NCBI RefSeq assembly: GCF_002797935.1
Contig: NZ_PGER01000001.1
Location: forward strand, 3,720,001-3,784,000
Direction: 5' to 3'
Source: Flavobacterium sp. 1
GTDB taxonomy: Bacteria; Bacteroidota; Bacteroidia; Flavobacteriales; Flavobacteriaceae
Length of the DNA: 64,000 nt
This document shows, one piece after another, positions 23,828 to 33,328 of this stretch; positions within the stretch are counted from its first letter, which is position 1, and each line of letters starts with the position of its first letter. The notes below the pieces were generated by a model. That model was not told the DNA's origin, made no database searches, and was given only the letters and a program-made list of their open reading frames with translations. Position numbers and translations under genes: made by a program.

Positions 23828-24380
23828 TAAAAAACAGCAAGATGTCGGATCGCTGGTAACAGCTTATAAACCTAGGTTGAACGCGTTTATCCGTAAACGC
23901 GTTTCAAACAAGGAAGATGCCGAAGACATTTTGCAGGACGTTTTTTATCAACTGGCAAAAGTGGATACTGCGATGAATCCGATAGAGCAGGTAGCTGCTT
24001 GGCTGTATCGGGTGGCCCGCAACATGATAATCAATAAACAAATTAAGAAGCATGAAGAAGAATTACCTTCCTACCAAAACGACGACGACGAGGTGATCAA
24101 AGATATTTCGGAAATGCTTTTCAGCACACAAACGGCACCATCTCCCGAAACGGAATACTTACGTTCTCTAATGTGGGTTGAACTAGAAAACGCATTATCT
24201 GAATTACCACTGGTGCAAAGAGAAGTTTTTGAAAAAAACGAATTGGATGGTTTGTCATTCAAAGAAATATCGAATGAAACGGGTGTTCCTGTCAAAACAT
24301 TACTTTCGCGAAAGCATTATGCTGTTTTGCATCTACGAAAAAGATTATCCGAATTGTATGAAGAAATCATTTACTCCTAA
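23820..24380 (+). CDS. Sigma-70 family RNA polymerase sigma factor (186 aa)
   Basis: Region 2 is visible as AFIRKRVSNKEDAEDILQDVFYQL (about residues 19-42) with AAWLYRVARNMIINK for -10 recognition. Region 4 is LSELPLVQREVFEKNELDGLSFKEISNETGVPVKTLLSRKHYAVLHLRKRL near the C-terminus, a helix-turn-helix for the -35. The length and absence of regions 1 and 3 make it an ECF-type factor. I use the ATG at 23820 because the longer frame overlaps the upstream gene by 59 bases and its N-terminus is unlike a sigma factor. Its partner is the membrane protein just before. Confidence 0.9.
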   Translation: MSNKKQQDVGSLVTAYKPRLNAFIRKRVSNKEDAEDILQDVFYQLAKVDTAMNPIEQVAAWLYRVARNMIINKQIKKHEEELPSYQNDDDEVIKDISEMLFSTQTAPSPETEYLRSLMWVELENALSELPLVQREVFEKNELDGLSFKEISNETGVPVKTLLSRKHYAVLHLRKRLSELYEEIIYS

Positions 24381-24460
24381 TTTTTTCAGCTATTACAATT
24401 AACAATTCGGGCAAAAATCACAATATAATTATCTAATTTTTAATAGAATACAATTAAAGA

Positions 24461-24504
24461 AACGGAAACTTTATTTGTTTTTAAAGTTTCCGTTGCTATA
24501 TTTG
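24461..24504 (+). promoter_or_regulatory. Promoter and TetR operator of efflux operon 2
   Basis: The inverted repeat (24461-24494) has arms of 12 bases around GGAAACTTT-N10-AAAGTTTCC, the same core as in operon 1. TATATTTG (24497-24504) is the -7 element and TTG (24475-24477), 19 bases upstream, the -33. The operator therefore covers the -33 element. Only one operator copy was seen here. Confidence 0.8.
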
Positions 24505-24536
24505 CATTACAAAAATATTACAAAACTGTAGAAATC

Positions 24537-25040
24537 ATGGAAAACGAATGGAAAATTGATTCGGAAGAATCAGACGTATTGATAAAAACGAGACATTCTT
24601 TGATTGACTATATGTCTGGTTCCAAAAATAATTTTAAAGGTCACGTTGCCATACAAAATCACGAAGTTGAAAATGCTTCTATCGAATTTTCATTGAAAGC
24701 AAACGACAAGAGCAGAAATTCTGATTTGAAATTGATTGACTTTTTTGATTATGACGAAACCCCTGTTATTCAGTTCAAATCGACTTCTTTCGAAAAAATA
24801 AACAAAAACATCAATTTCCTGAAAGGGCATCTCACCATCAAAAACATTACAAAAGAAGTGGAATTAGACACCGAATTTATTGGTTACAACAACTACAACG
24901 GCGTTCAAAAAGCATCATTTGAAATTACGGGAAACATCAGCCGTAAGGATTTTGGTCTGAATTATAATCCCTATCATGGAGGATACGCAGTAGGTTCTGA
25001 CATTAAGCTGATAGCTAATTTAGAATTTGTTCATCATTAA
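24537..25040 (+). CDS. YceI-family protein, efflux operon 2 (167 aa)
   Basis: It has the same strand pattern as the copy at 13712: WKIDSEESDVLIKTRHSLIDY, GHVAIQNHEVENASIEFSL, IQFKSTSFEKINKNINFLKGHLTIKNITKEVELD, then NISRKDFGLNYNPYHGG. The isoprenoid-binding barrel of the family is expected; no signal peptide is present, so it is cytosolic. The GG-Y stretch near the C-terminus is closer to typical YceI proteins than the first copy. First gene of the operon, directly after the operator. Confidence 0.8.
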   Translation: MENEWKIDSEESDVLIKTRHSLIDYMSGSKNNFKGHVAIQNHEVENASIEFSLKANDKSRNSDLKLIDFFDYDETPVIQFKSTSFEKINKNINFLKGHLTIKNITKEVELDTEFIGYNNYNGVQKASFEITGNISRKDFGLNYNPYHGGYAVGSDIKLIANLEFVHH

Positions 25041-25121
25041 AAACAGTGGGAAACGATTTGAAAGTCATAATCCCCTATTTATATTAAAAAACCACTAACA
25101 AACAAAAAGTTACAACCGACA

Positions 25122-25718
25122 ATGAAAGACAAAATTGTATCCAAAGCTAGTGATCTGTTTTTAAAACTAGGTTTTAAAAGCGTCACTATGGATGATATTG
25201 CTGGCGAAATGTGCATATCCAAAAAAACCATTTACAAATACTTTTGCAATAAAGAAGTATTGATTGAGGAAAGCACAGAGCTCGTTCATAAAACCGTTCA
25301 TGAAGTCATTGATACCATTGTCGCCAAAAATCACAACGCAATTGAAGAGAATTTTGAAATCAGAAAAATGTTCAAAGAGATGTTTCAAGCAACAGACACT
25401 TCGCCTTTATATCAATTAAAAAAGCATTATCCCGAAATCTATCAAAAAGTAATGTCTCGGGAAATTGATGAATGTAATTTGTGTTTTAAACAAAATATAG
25501 AAAAAGGAATTGAACAAGATTTATATCGAAAAGAGCTTGATGTAGATATCTATGTTAAATTCTATTATTTATTAATTTTTAGCATTAAAGAAAATACCAT
25601 TTCTGAAAAGGATTCTGTAAAACTAGAATTAGAAGCATTGGAATATCACACTAGAGCCATGGCAACACCAAAAGGAATAGTCGAACTCGAAAAGCAATTA
25701 CTTAAAACTAATATATAA
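25122..25718 (+). CDS. TetR-family repressor, efflux operon 2 (198 aa)
   Basis: The same length as the operon-1 repressor and highly similar along its whole length. Its DNA-binding domain, KSVTMDDIAGEMCISKKTIYKYFCNKEVLIEES, differs from operon 1 only by Ile/Val exchanges in this part. The ligand-binding half diverges more, so effectors could differ. The stop shares its last base with the ATG of the TolC gene (TAATG). It is expected to bind the operator at 24461-24494 and, given the identical recognition helix, the operators of operon 1 too. Confidence 0.9.
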   Translation: MKDKIVSKASDLFLKLGFKSVTMDDIAGEMCISKKTIYKYFCNKEVLIEESTELVHKTVHEVIDTIVAKNHNAIEENFEIRKMFKEMFQATDTSPLYQLKKHYPEIYQKVMSREIDECNLCFKQNIEKGIEQDLYRKELDVDIYVKFYYLLIFSIKENTISEKDSVKLELEALEYHTRAMATPKGIVELEKQLLKTNI

Positions 25719-27070
25719 TGAAGAATCTATTTATATTAACCCTTACTCTATTTACAATGAGTGGTTTTGCTCAAGACACGAGCACTAGTGAACAAAAGAA
25801 AAACTATTCATTTACCTTACAGCAAGCTATAGATCATGCTCTTGAAAACAACTATTCAGCGATCAATTCAGGACGTGATATAGAAGCCGCCAAAGAGAAA
25901 AAGTGGGAGACAACAGCAATGGGACTTCCTCAACTTAACGCAGGAGTCGATTTTACTAATAATTTTGTATTACAAAAATCAGTAGTTCCTGCAGAATTCT
26001 TTGGAGGAAATCCGGGTGAATATGCCGAAGTTGCTTTTGGAACCAAATACAATATGGTCGCGAAATCGACTTTAAGCCAGCTTATTTTTGACGGATCTTA
26101 TATTGTAGCGCTGCAAGCTTCAAAAACGTATTTGAAATATTATGAAAATGCAAAACGAAGAACGGATATTGACGTCAAAGAAATGGTTGTTAACTCCTAT
26201 GGAAATGTTTTGTTGGCCAAAGAAAACATTGCTATTCTAGAAAAAAATATTGCTTCATTACAAAAAACATTGAACGATACGAGAGCTACCTATAAAAACG
26301 GTTTAATCGAAGAAGAAAACGTAGAGCAATTGGAAATTACTTTGGCTTCCTTAGAAAGCACTTTAAATTACAACAACCGTTTACTGGATATTACCTATAA
26401 AATGCTAAAAATTAATCTTGGCATTGACATCAACGCTGCAATTACTTTGAAGGACAACTTAGATGATTTGACCACCCAAAACATGGATCTTGCTTTTTCC
26501 AAAACAGAATTTGATGTCAATAACAACATCAGTTATAAAATAGCCACCAATTTTGAAGAGCAGAGAACATTAGAATACAAACTTCAAAGAAGTAAAGCAC
26601 TGCCTTCTTTATCGGCGAATTTTAATTTTGGATATACCGCTTTTAAGGACCATTTCGAATTTTTTTCCAAAAATCAAAACTGGTTCAATTATTCCAATCT
26701 TGGTCTTAGTTTAAATGTGCCGATATTTAGCAGTTTGGCCAGAAGTTCCAGAACACAGCAGGCTAAAATTGCTTTGGATCAGGCCAAAACGCAATTGAAT
26801 GAAACCGAACAAAAACTGAAACTGCAGTATGCTGCCGCAAAAACCGAATACGAATACAGCATCGCCGATTATGAAACTGCCAAAAGCAATCTGAATCTGG
26901 CAGAAAGAATTGAGAAAAAACAGCAAATCAAATTCACCGAAGGACTTTCAACAAGCTTTGACTTTAATGATGCGCAACGCCAATTGTACACCGCTCAACA
27001 GAAATACCTGCAGACAATGGTAAACATAATCAATAAAAAAGCCAGTTTAGAAAAAATCATCACTCAATAA
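25718..27070 (+). CDS. TolC-family outer-membrane efflux protein, operon 2 (450 aa)
   Basis: A signal peptide (MKNLFILTLTLFTMSGFAQ) is followed by two OEP domains: FTLQQAIDHALENNYSAINSGRDIEAAKEKK and NSYGNVLLAKENIAIL in the first, SRTQQAKIALDQAKTQLNETEQ and KFTEGLSTSFDFNDAQRQLYTAQQKY in the second. The channel would span the outer membrane and meet the adaptor in the periplasm. It overlaps the TetR gene by one base and leads into the lipoprotein adaptor gene 23 bp later. Confidence 0.92.
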   Translation: MKNLFILTLTLFTMSGFAQDTSTSEQKKNYSFTLQQAIDHALENNYSAINSGRDIEAAKEKKWETTAMGLPQLNAGVDFTNNFVLQKSVVPAEFFGGNPGEYAEVAFGTKYNMVAKSTLSQLIFDGSYIVALQASKTYLKYYENAKRRTDIDVKEMVVNSYGNVLLAKENIAILEKNIASLQKTLNDTRATYKNGLIEEENVEQLEITLASLESTLNYNNRLLDITYKMLKINLGIDINAAITLKDNLDDLTTQNMDLAFSKTEFDVNNNISYKIATNFEEQRTLEYKLQRSKALPSLSANFNFGYTAFKDHFEFFSKNQNWFNYSNLGLSLNVPIFSSLARSSRTQQAKIALDQAKTQLNETEQKLKLQYAAAKTEYEYSIADYETAKSNLNLAERIEKKQQIKFTEGLSTSFDFNDAQRQLYTAQQKYLQTMVNIINKKASLEKIITQ

Positions 27071-27093
27071 CGACACCAATAAAATTTAAAAAT

Positions 27094-28236
27094 ATGAAAA
27101 AGATACTAATCCTGATCACACTTTCAATTGTATTGATTTCCTGTAATTCATCAGAAAAAAACCAAACAATCGACAGCATTATTGCATCCAAAGACGTAAA
27201 AGCAATAACTGCCAAAAAAGCCGAATTACAGCTGCAGCTTACCCAAATCGACGAAGCATTGGCTGCTTTGGACGTAAACAAAGAAATCGAAGCATTGGTT
27301 ACTGCCGTAAAACTGAAAGACACTTTATTCAACCATTATCTTGAGGTTCAGGGAAGCATTAACACCAATGAAAATGTATTAGTTCAGCCTGAATTCCCAG
27401 GAAACTTAGTGGAATTGAATGTGAAAGCCGGACAAAAGGTAAGCAAAGGACAAGTTTTGGGACGCACAGATGATGGCGGTATGAGCCAGCAGTTAGCCAG
27501 TGCCGAAAACCAATATGCCTTAGCCAAAACTACATTTGAACGCCAAAAAAATCTTTGGAGCCAAAAAATCGGTTCCGAAATACAATACCTCCAAGCACAA
27601 ACGCAAATGATTTCAGCGCAAAAAGGAGTGGCTCAAATCAAAGCACAAATTGCAAAAACGGTAATCAGAGCCCCTTTTTCAGGAACTATTGACGAAGTTT
27701 TTGTAGAGAAAGGCGAAGTAGTTGCCGCAAGTCCAAAAGGATTAATGCGAATCGTGAATTTAGGAAATATGTATGTTTCCACTTCCATTCCCGAAACCTA
27801 TATCGGAAAATTGAACATTGGCACTGAAGTGGATGTTTACTTAACTTCATTAGACAAAACTTACAAAGGTAAAGTCCGCCAAATAGGTAATTTTATAAAT
27901 CCAAACAATAGAAGTTTCGGAATCGAAGTTAGCGTTCCCAATCCGGAAAACTTATTGCGTCCTAACCAAGTTGCAAAAATGAAAGTGATTGATTATGTGA
28001 GCAAAAACGCCGTAGTTGTTCCTACTAATGTAATTCAGCAGGATTCCAAGAAAAACAGTTTTGTGTACACTGTGGCTAATTCTAACGGAAAATCAGGCAT
28101 TGCTAAAAAAGTAATTGTTAAAACTGGCCAGTCATCAGATAATGTAACCGAAATTTTAAGCGGATTGGATTCGGATGCCATAATAGTTACCGAAGGGATG
28201 AACACTATTTCGGACGGGATGAAATTGAATTTTTAA
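27094..28236 (+). CDS. RND adaptor lipoprotein, operon 2 (380 aa)
   Basis: Unlike the adaptor of operon 1, it has a lipobox (VLISC, Cys17), so it is anchored by lipid rather than by a helix. An N-terminal coiled coil (about residues 30-70, rich in Ala, Lys and Leu) precedes the lipoyl half GNLVELNVKAGQKVSKGQVLGR, the hairpin, the second lipoyl half TVIRAPFSGTIDEVFVEKGEV and the barrel domain. It links the pump at 28330 to TolC. A hairpin in the 93-bp gap separates it from the pump gene. Confidence 0.92.
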   Translation: MKKILILITLSIVLISCNSSEKNQTIDSIIASKDVKAITAKKAELQLQLTQIDEALAALDVNKEIEALVTAVKLKDTLFNHYLEVQGSINTNENVLVQPEFPGNLVELNVKAGQKVSKGQVLGRTDDGGMSQQLASAENQYALAKTTFERQKNLWSQKIGSEIQYLQAQTQMISAQKGVAQIKAQIAKTVIRAPFSGTIDEVFVEKGEVVAASPKGLMRIVNLGNMYVSTSIPETYIGKLNIGTEVDVYLTSLDKTYKGKVRQIGNFINPNNRSFGIEVSVPNPENLLRPNQVAKMKVIDYVSKNAVVVPTNVIQQDSKKNSFVYTVANSNGKSGIAKKVIVKTGQSSDNVTEILSGLDSDAIIVTEGMNTISDGMKLNF

Positions 28237-28257
28237 AAAGTTTAAAATTGTTTAACT

Positions 28258-28320
28258 GTTTAAGGTTGTTTAAAACACAACCCTATTTAAACTTTTAAAC
28301 AACATTAAACCACCTTAAAC
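28258..28320. repeat. Imperfect palindrome between adaptor and RND gene, operon 2
   Basis: GTTTAAGGTTGTTTAA (28258-28273) pairs with TTAAACCACCTTAAAC (28305-28320) with a single mismatch. Several further GTTTAA words fill the gap. It sits at the same place in the operon as the palindrome 17338-17409 of operon 1 but has a different sequence. Confidence 0.6.
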
Positions 28321-28329
28321 CAAAAATAT

Positions 28330-31300
28330 ATGTCACATCAAAATAAAGAATTCGGAATATCAAGTTGGGCTGTCGAAAACCGCGTTACAGTCTATATCCT
28401 GACTTTACTGATTGTAATCACAGGAACCATTGCCTATGTTACGATGCCTCGCGAGGACTTTCCGGAAATTATAGAAAACAAGGTTTACATTTCGTCTGTT
28501 TTCCCTGGGAATTCAGCCGAAGATGTGGAGAAATTAATCATCAAACCTCTTGAAAAGGAAATCAAGAACATTAGCGGAGTCGATAAAATTACATCAAGCT
28601 CTTTTCAGGATTATGGAATGATAATCGTTGAGTTTGAAGATAAAGTTACCATTTTGGATGCCAAAACCAAAATTAAGGACAAAGTAGATATCGTAAAAGC
28701 TGATACCGATTGGCCTAATCTTGACAACGGAAGCAAAGTGGAACCCAGCGTATTTGAATTGAACATTTCGGAAGAAGTGCCGATTCTCAACATCAATCTG
28801 CAGGGAAACTACACGACGCAGCAACTTAAAAAATATGGAGAACTGCTTCAGGACGATATTGAAGAAATCCCTGAAGTGAAAAAAGTGGACATTCTGGGCG
28901 TTGATGATAAAGAGGTGGAAATTGCCGTTGATATTTTCAAAATGACGGCCGCCCAAGTTTCTTTTGACGATATTCAAAGTGCTGTCAAATATGAGAATAT
29001 GACGCTTTCGGGAGGTAATTTAATTTCTCAGGGCTCTCGAAACAACATCAGAATCGTTGGTGAAATAAAAGATCCTAAGGAACTCGAAAACATCATCGTA
29101 AAACACAATGGCGGAACCGTTTACCTGAAAGATATTGCAGTGGTTAGTTTCAAAGAAAAAGAAAAAACCACTTATGCCCGTGAGAAAGGAACCGAAGTAG
29201 TGATGCTGAACGTAAAGAAACGTTCCAATCAAAATATGATTTCGGCTATTGAACAGGTAAAAGAAAAAATTGAGGAGGCCAAAGCTTCCTATCTGCCTTC
29301 AAATCTTAAAATTGAATTAACAAACGACCAATCTTCCCGTGTAGAACATCAGGTTGATGAACTTTCGAACCATATCATTTTCGGGATTGTGCTGGTAATG
29401 ATTGTACTGATGTTTACAATGGGACTTCGAAACTCGTTGTTTGTGGGTGCAGCCATTCCATTATCGATGCTGATGGCTTTTAGTATACTATCGGCATTTG
29501 GACTTACGCTGAACACTATGGTGCTTTTCGGATTAGTAATGGGACTGGGAATGCTCGTGGATGACGGAATTGTCGTAGTCGATAATGTATTTGCCAATAT
29601 GAAAAAAGGAATGCCAAGAATACAAGCATCAAAAACAGGAATTGGTGAAATCGCCTGGCCGGTAATTTCCTCTACCGCTACAACCTTGATGGCATTCTTA
29701 CCTTTTGCATTATGGCCTGGAACTATGGGTAAATTCATGAAATATTTCCCAATGACATTAACGGTAACATTATCAGCATCTTTGTTTGTCGCAATGGTCG
29801 TCAATGCAGCAATGACAGGAGGCTCAATGGATATTGAAGACCGAAATGTGACTAAAAAATCGGCCAAGACCTACTCAATAATTTTTACTATTATCGCTGT
29901 TATTTTTGTGCTTCTCGGAAATATTTATGATTCTAAATTTGCAAAAGCCATTGGACACTTAGCCATTATTTCTCTTGGACTGATGTGGCTGTACAAATTG
30001 AAATTGTACCAATGGACACAAGATTTTCAGCACAGCTTTTTCCCTAGAATGGAAGACAGATACAAAACCTTTTTGGCAAAAATTTTGACCAAAAGAAGAG
30101 CTTGGTATGCTTTGGCGGGAATTATTGGTCTGTTATTTTTCTCTTTTATCCTTTTGGGAATATTCCCTAGAAAAGTGCTCTTCTTTCCTGACAATATCCC
30201 GAATCAGGTAATCACTTATATCGAATACCCGCAAGGAACCGATATTGAAAAAACCAATAAGGCTACCCTATTTGTGGAAAAACAGGTTATCGAAGTTTTA
30301 AAAAAATATATTGATCCAAAAACAGATAAAAACTATCTGGCCGAATCCATCGTGTCGCAAGTGGGTGTTGGAGCCGGTAACCCGAATGTTGATGCTGGAT
30401 CAGCTTCGGAAACGCCTTTTAAAGGAAAAGTGACCGTAAATTTCTCCGAATTTAAATTCAGAAGAGGCATCAACACCGCTGATATTTTGGAAGAAATCAG
30501 AGGAAAAGTAAAAGGAATTGCCGGAGCTACGGTTACGGTCGAAAAAGACGCCAACGGACCACCGGCAGGTTACCCGATCAGTATTCAGCTGACAGGTATC
30601 GATTATGACGAAATGCTGAAAGAAGCAGACAAGATGATTACTTTTATCAATTCCAAAAACATTCCCGGAATTGAGCGTTTGAGTATTGATGTTAATAAAG
30701 AAAGCCCGGAACTTGAGGTAAAAGTAGACCGTGTAAGTGCGGGAAGTTTAGGGGTTTCGACAGGGCAGCTGGGATTCAATTTGCGCCGTTCGGTATATGG
30801 TCAGGAAATCTCGACTTACAAAGAAGGTGATGACGACTACAACATCACGATGCGTATGCAGGATGATCAGCGTAAAAACGAAAACATATTATTCAATCAG
30901 GCACTGACTTTTAGAAATCCTGCTAACGGACAAATGATGCAGGTGCCAATTTCGGCGGTTTCCGAAACAGAGAAAACCACAACCTATAATCAAATCAAGA
31001 GAAAAAACCAAAAACGTATTATGACGGTTTACTCTAATGTTTTGACGGGTTACAATGGAGATGAAATCACCAAACAAATTGCCACCGATTTAAAAGGATA
31101 TGAATTGCCAAAAACAATTACCTATTCCTTCTCGGGAGTACAGGAAGAGCAAGGCAAAAACCAAAGTTTCCTGATGTATGCGCTCTTTTTGGCTTTGGCC
31201 GGAATTACGATTATTATTGTATTGCAGTTTAATTCGGTTTCCAAAACGATGGTGATCCTGTTTACGGTAATCCTGAGTTTTAGCGGGGTCTTTTATGGAT

Positions 31301-31794
31301 ACGTCATTGCCAACATGGATTTTGTAATCCTGATGACGATGATGGGAATCATTTCGCTGGCGGGTATTGTGGTGAAAAATGGTATCGTATTAATGGACTT
31401 CTTTGTTCTCTTATTAGACAAAAAAGTTGCCGATAATCATCTGGAAAGCCATGACGATTTAACGATAGAAGAAATCAAAGAAGTGATAATCGAATCGGGT
31501 AAATCAAGGCTGCGTCCTGTATTACTGACTGCTTTGACAGCCGTTTTGGGATTAATCCCGCTGGCCATCGGACTGAATTTTGACTTTTTCTCTTTGATAA
31601 CCAACTTGAATCCACATATTTTCATGGGTGGGGACAACGTGATTTTCTGGGGTCCTTTGGCCTGGACCATCATCTTCGGGTTGACTTATGCCACGGTATT
31701 GACCTTGGTAATGGTACCGGTAATGTTCTATCTCGTTAAAAGAACGAAGTATTGGTTGAGAGATCGAAGACAAATTCAAGCCGATAAAATATAG
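28330..31794 (+). CDS. RND efflux pump, operon 2 (1154 aa)
   Basis: GLVMGLGMLVDDGIVVVDNVFANM (about residues 398-421) has the two relay Asp in helix 4, and ISLAGIVVKNGIVLMDFFVLL (about 1012-1032) the relay Lys. SVFPGNSAEDVEKLIIKPLE is the porter segment. It is about 110 residues longer than the operon-1 pump. Much of the excess is near residues 510-600 (after DIEDRNVTKKSAKTYS), where two extra hydrophobic segments occur, and in a loop near 1040-1105. It exports a small molecule using the proton gradient. Similarity to operon 1 is at family level only, so substrates may differ. Confidence 0.94.
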   Translation: MSHQNKEFGISSWAVENRVTVYILTLLIVITGTIAYVTMPREDFPEIIENKVYISSVFPGNSAEDVEKLIIKPLEKEIKNISGVDKITSSSFQDYGMIIVEFEDKVTILDAKTKIKDKVDIVKADTDWPNLDNGSKVEPSVFELNISEEVPILNINLQGNYTTQQLKKYGELLQDDIEEIPEVKKVDILGVDDKEVEIAVDIFKMTAAQVSFDDIQSAVKYENMTLSGGNLISQGSRNNIRIVGEIKDPKELENIIVKHNGGTVYLKDIAVVSFKEKEKTTYAREKGTEVVMLNVKKRSNQNMISAIEQVKEKIEEAKASYLPSNLKIELTNDQSSRVEHQVDELSNHIIFGIVLVMIVLMFTMGLRNSLFVGAAIPLSMLMAFSILSAFGLTLNTMVLFGLVMGLGMLVDDGIVVVDNVFANMKKGMPRIQASKTGIGEIAWPVISSTATTLMAFLPFALWPGTMGKFMKYFPMTLTVTLSASLFVAMVVNAAMTGGSMDIEDRNVTKKSAKTYSIIFTIIAVIFVLLGNIYDSKFAKAIGHLAIISLGLMWLYKLKLYQWTQDFQHSFFPRMEDRYKTFLAKILTKRRAWYALAGIIGLLFFSFILLGIFPRKVLFFPDNIPNQVITYIEYPQGTDIEKTNKATLFVEKQVIEVLKKYIDPKTDKNYLAESIVSQVGVGAGNPNVDAGSASETPFKGKVTVNFSEFKFRRGINTADILEEIRGKVKGIAGATVTVEKDANGPPAGYPISIQLTGIDYDEMLKEADKMITFINSKNIPGIERLSIDVNKESPELEVKVDRVSAGSLGVSTGQLGFNLRRSVYGQEISTYKEGDDDYNITMRMQDDQRKNENILFNQALTFRNPANGQMMQVPISAVSETEKTTTYNQIKRKNQKRIMTVYSNVLTGYNGDEITKQIATDLKGYELPKTITYSFSGVQEEQGKNQSFLMYALFLALAGITIIIVLQFNSVSKTMVILFTVILSFSGVFYGYVIANMDFVILMTMMGIISLAGIVVKNGIVLMDFFVLLLDKKVADNHLESHDDLTIEEIKEVIIESGKSRLRPVLLTALTAVLGLIPLAIGLNFDFFSLITNLNPHIFMGGDNVIFWGPLAWTIIFGLTYATVLTLVMVPVMFYLVKRTKYWLRDRRQIQADKI

Positions 31795-31811
31795 ATTTTT
31801 AAAATCTTTCT

Positions 31812-31850
31812 AAAAACCCACCTGAAATTTGATTTTGGGTGGGTTTTTGT
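31812..31850 (+). terminator. Rho-independent terminator of efflux operon 2
   Basis: AAAAACCCACC (31812-31822) pairs with GGTGGGTTTTT (31838-31848), followed by T residues. It lies 17 bases after the RND stop codon. Confidence 0.9.
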
Positions 31851-31889
31851 TTTCTAATCAAGTTTTCCAAAAATTACCTTTACCGGCTG

Positions 31890-31958
31890 TTAGCCCTGAT
31901 GGAAGTGACATCCCGTCCCGTCTTTTTTGACAGGACGGAATATAGCGGACAGCAGGAA
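31890..31958 (+). ncRNA. Flavo-1-like structured RNA/repeat, copy 1
   Basis: The element starts TTAGCCCTGATGGAAG and ends TATAGCGGACAGCAGGAAC. Both ends recur in the element at 58961-59036. The inner part GTCCCGTC..GACAGGACGG forms a hairpin. From memory the layout (GCCCTGAT..GCGGcATCC..hairpin..AGCGGAtAGCAGGa) fits the Flavo-1 RNA motif of Flavobacteria, which has no known function. The name is recalled, not searched. Confidence 0.5.
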
Positions 31959-32072
31959 CCCATATTTCCCAATAAAGCCAATTGTTTCGCTCCTTATTAT
32001 TATTTTTAATTTTAGAGTTTTGTGCTTTACCTTTGCCAGAATTAAAAAATCCATTAAAGTCCCAAATTCAAG

Positions 32073-33311
32073 ATGAAGAGAGAGCATTATATCCCATTTG
32101 ATAAGGAATTCTTACTCGAAGAGCAACTGGCTGAATTTGCCGGTGATAAAAAGCAGACCGAAAATTTCAAAAAGCTGTTTGACATCATTGAACATTATTT
32201 TCACTATGAAGCGTTTAATCTGATTCGGAATATAAAACAGCATTACGCTTTTTTTGATCCTGATTTGCATCCAAAAGAAAGAGAGACTTTTAAGGGCAAA
32301 AGTGATTTTGCGCTTTTCAAAGAAAATCTGCTTAAAGTTCTGGATTTAAGCAATTATAGTCGTGTAAGTCAGGAAACTTTGGATCAGGCTTTCCAAGATT
32401 CAGATTTGATAGGCTTAAAACTGGCTATTGACTTGGATGTTTATAAGGATTATGAAATTTATGTGAGAGGTCAGCATACTGCCAAAGAAAAGGTTAGCCG
32501 ATACGTTTTTTGGAAGAAAAAAATTGAGGTCGAATATTATGACCGCGTGATGATTTACCTTAGCTATCATGATGCTGATTATTACAAAAAAAACAAACTC
32601 AAAAAAAACAAATCACTAATCGAACCTGGAACTGTAGTTTTAAAAATCTTTAAACGCGTTCCCAAAAACGATCTCGAAACGATTTTTCCAAATGCCATTC
32701 CCAAAATGTCGTTAACCGACAAACTATTATTATGGGTTCCAGGTGTTGTGGGGGGGATTTCATTGTTGATCACCAAGGTAATTCCAGCATTGATTACAAT
32801 GCAATCGGCATACGAATCTGGGGAAACTATAGATTTGTTGAACAGCAAAACGTCGTTGAACCAAGGATTAATTGCGCTTGGAATTTTGGGTGCGTACTTG
32901 TTCCGCCAATACAACAACTTTGTAAACAAGAAAATCAGATATTCCAAAATGCTTTCGGACAGTTTGTATTTTAAGAATCTTGGAAACAACAGCGGTGCGT
33001 TTTATTCTTTGCTGAATTCTTCAGAAGAAGAAGTCCTAAAGGAAACCATATTGGCGTATTCTTTTTTGAGCAAAAGCGGAACTCCGTTGACCGAAGATGA
33101 ACTCGATTATCAAATTGAATCCTGGTTTAAAACCAAACACAATACAGACCTTGATTTTGATGTAAAAGAAGCATTGCTTAAATTAAAAAACAGCGGTCTT
33201 GCATTTGAAACCAATGGAAAATGGGAAGTGATTTCCATAGGGAAAGCACTAGTAAGAATGGACGAAATTTGGGACGGGGTTTTTGAGTATAATCAATTCG
33301 TTAGGGATTAG
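32073..33311 (+). CDS. DUF3754 (TMEM143-like) membrane protein (412 aa)
   Basis: The N-terminal half is soluble, beginning MKREHYIPFDKEFLLEEQLA and including YVFWKKKIEVEYYDRVMIYLSYH. GTVVLKIFKRVPKNDLETIFPNA follows and is typical of the DUF3754 family. Then come two hydrophobic segments near residues 223-247 (LLLWVPGVVGGISLLITKVIPALI) and 260-275 (QGLIALGILGAYLF), and a soluble C-terminal domain (SGTPLTEDELDYQIESWF). It is monocistronic with an RNA-like element upstream. The physiological role of this family is not established. Confidence 0.7.
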   Translation: MKREHYIPFDKEFLLEEQLAEFAGDKKQTENFKKLFDIIEHYFHYEAFNLIRNIKQHYAFFDPDLHPKERETFKGKSDFALFKENLLKVLDLSNYSRVSQETLDQAFQDSDLIGLKLAIDLDVYKDYEIYVRGQHTAKEKVSRYVFWKKKIEVEYYDRVMIYLSYHDADYYKKNKLKKNKSLIEPGTVVLKIFKRVPKNDLETIFPNAIPKMSLTDKLLLWVPGVVGGISLLITKVIPALITMQSAYESGETIDLLNSKTSLNQGLIALGILGAYLFRQYNNFVNKKIRYSKMLSDSLYFKNLGNNSGAFYSLLNSSEEEVLKETILAYSFLSKSGTPLTEDELDYQIESWFKTKHNTDLDFDVKEALLKLKNSGLAFETNGKWEVISIGKALVRMDEIWDGVFEYNQFVRD

Positions 33312-33328
33312 ACAATCGAGAATTCAAG

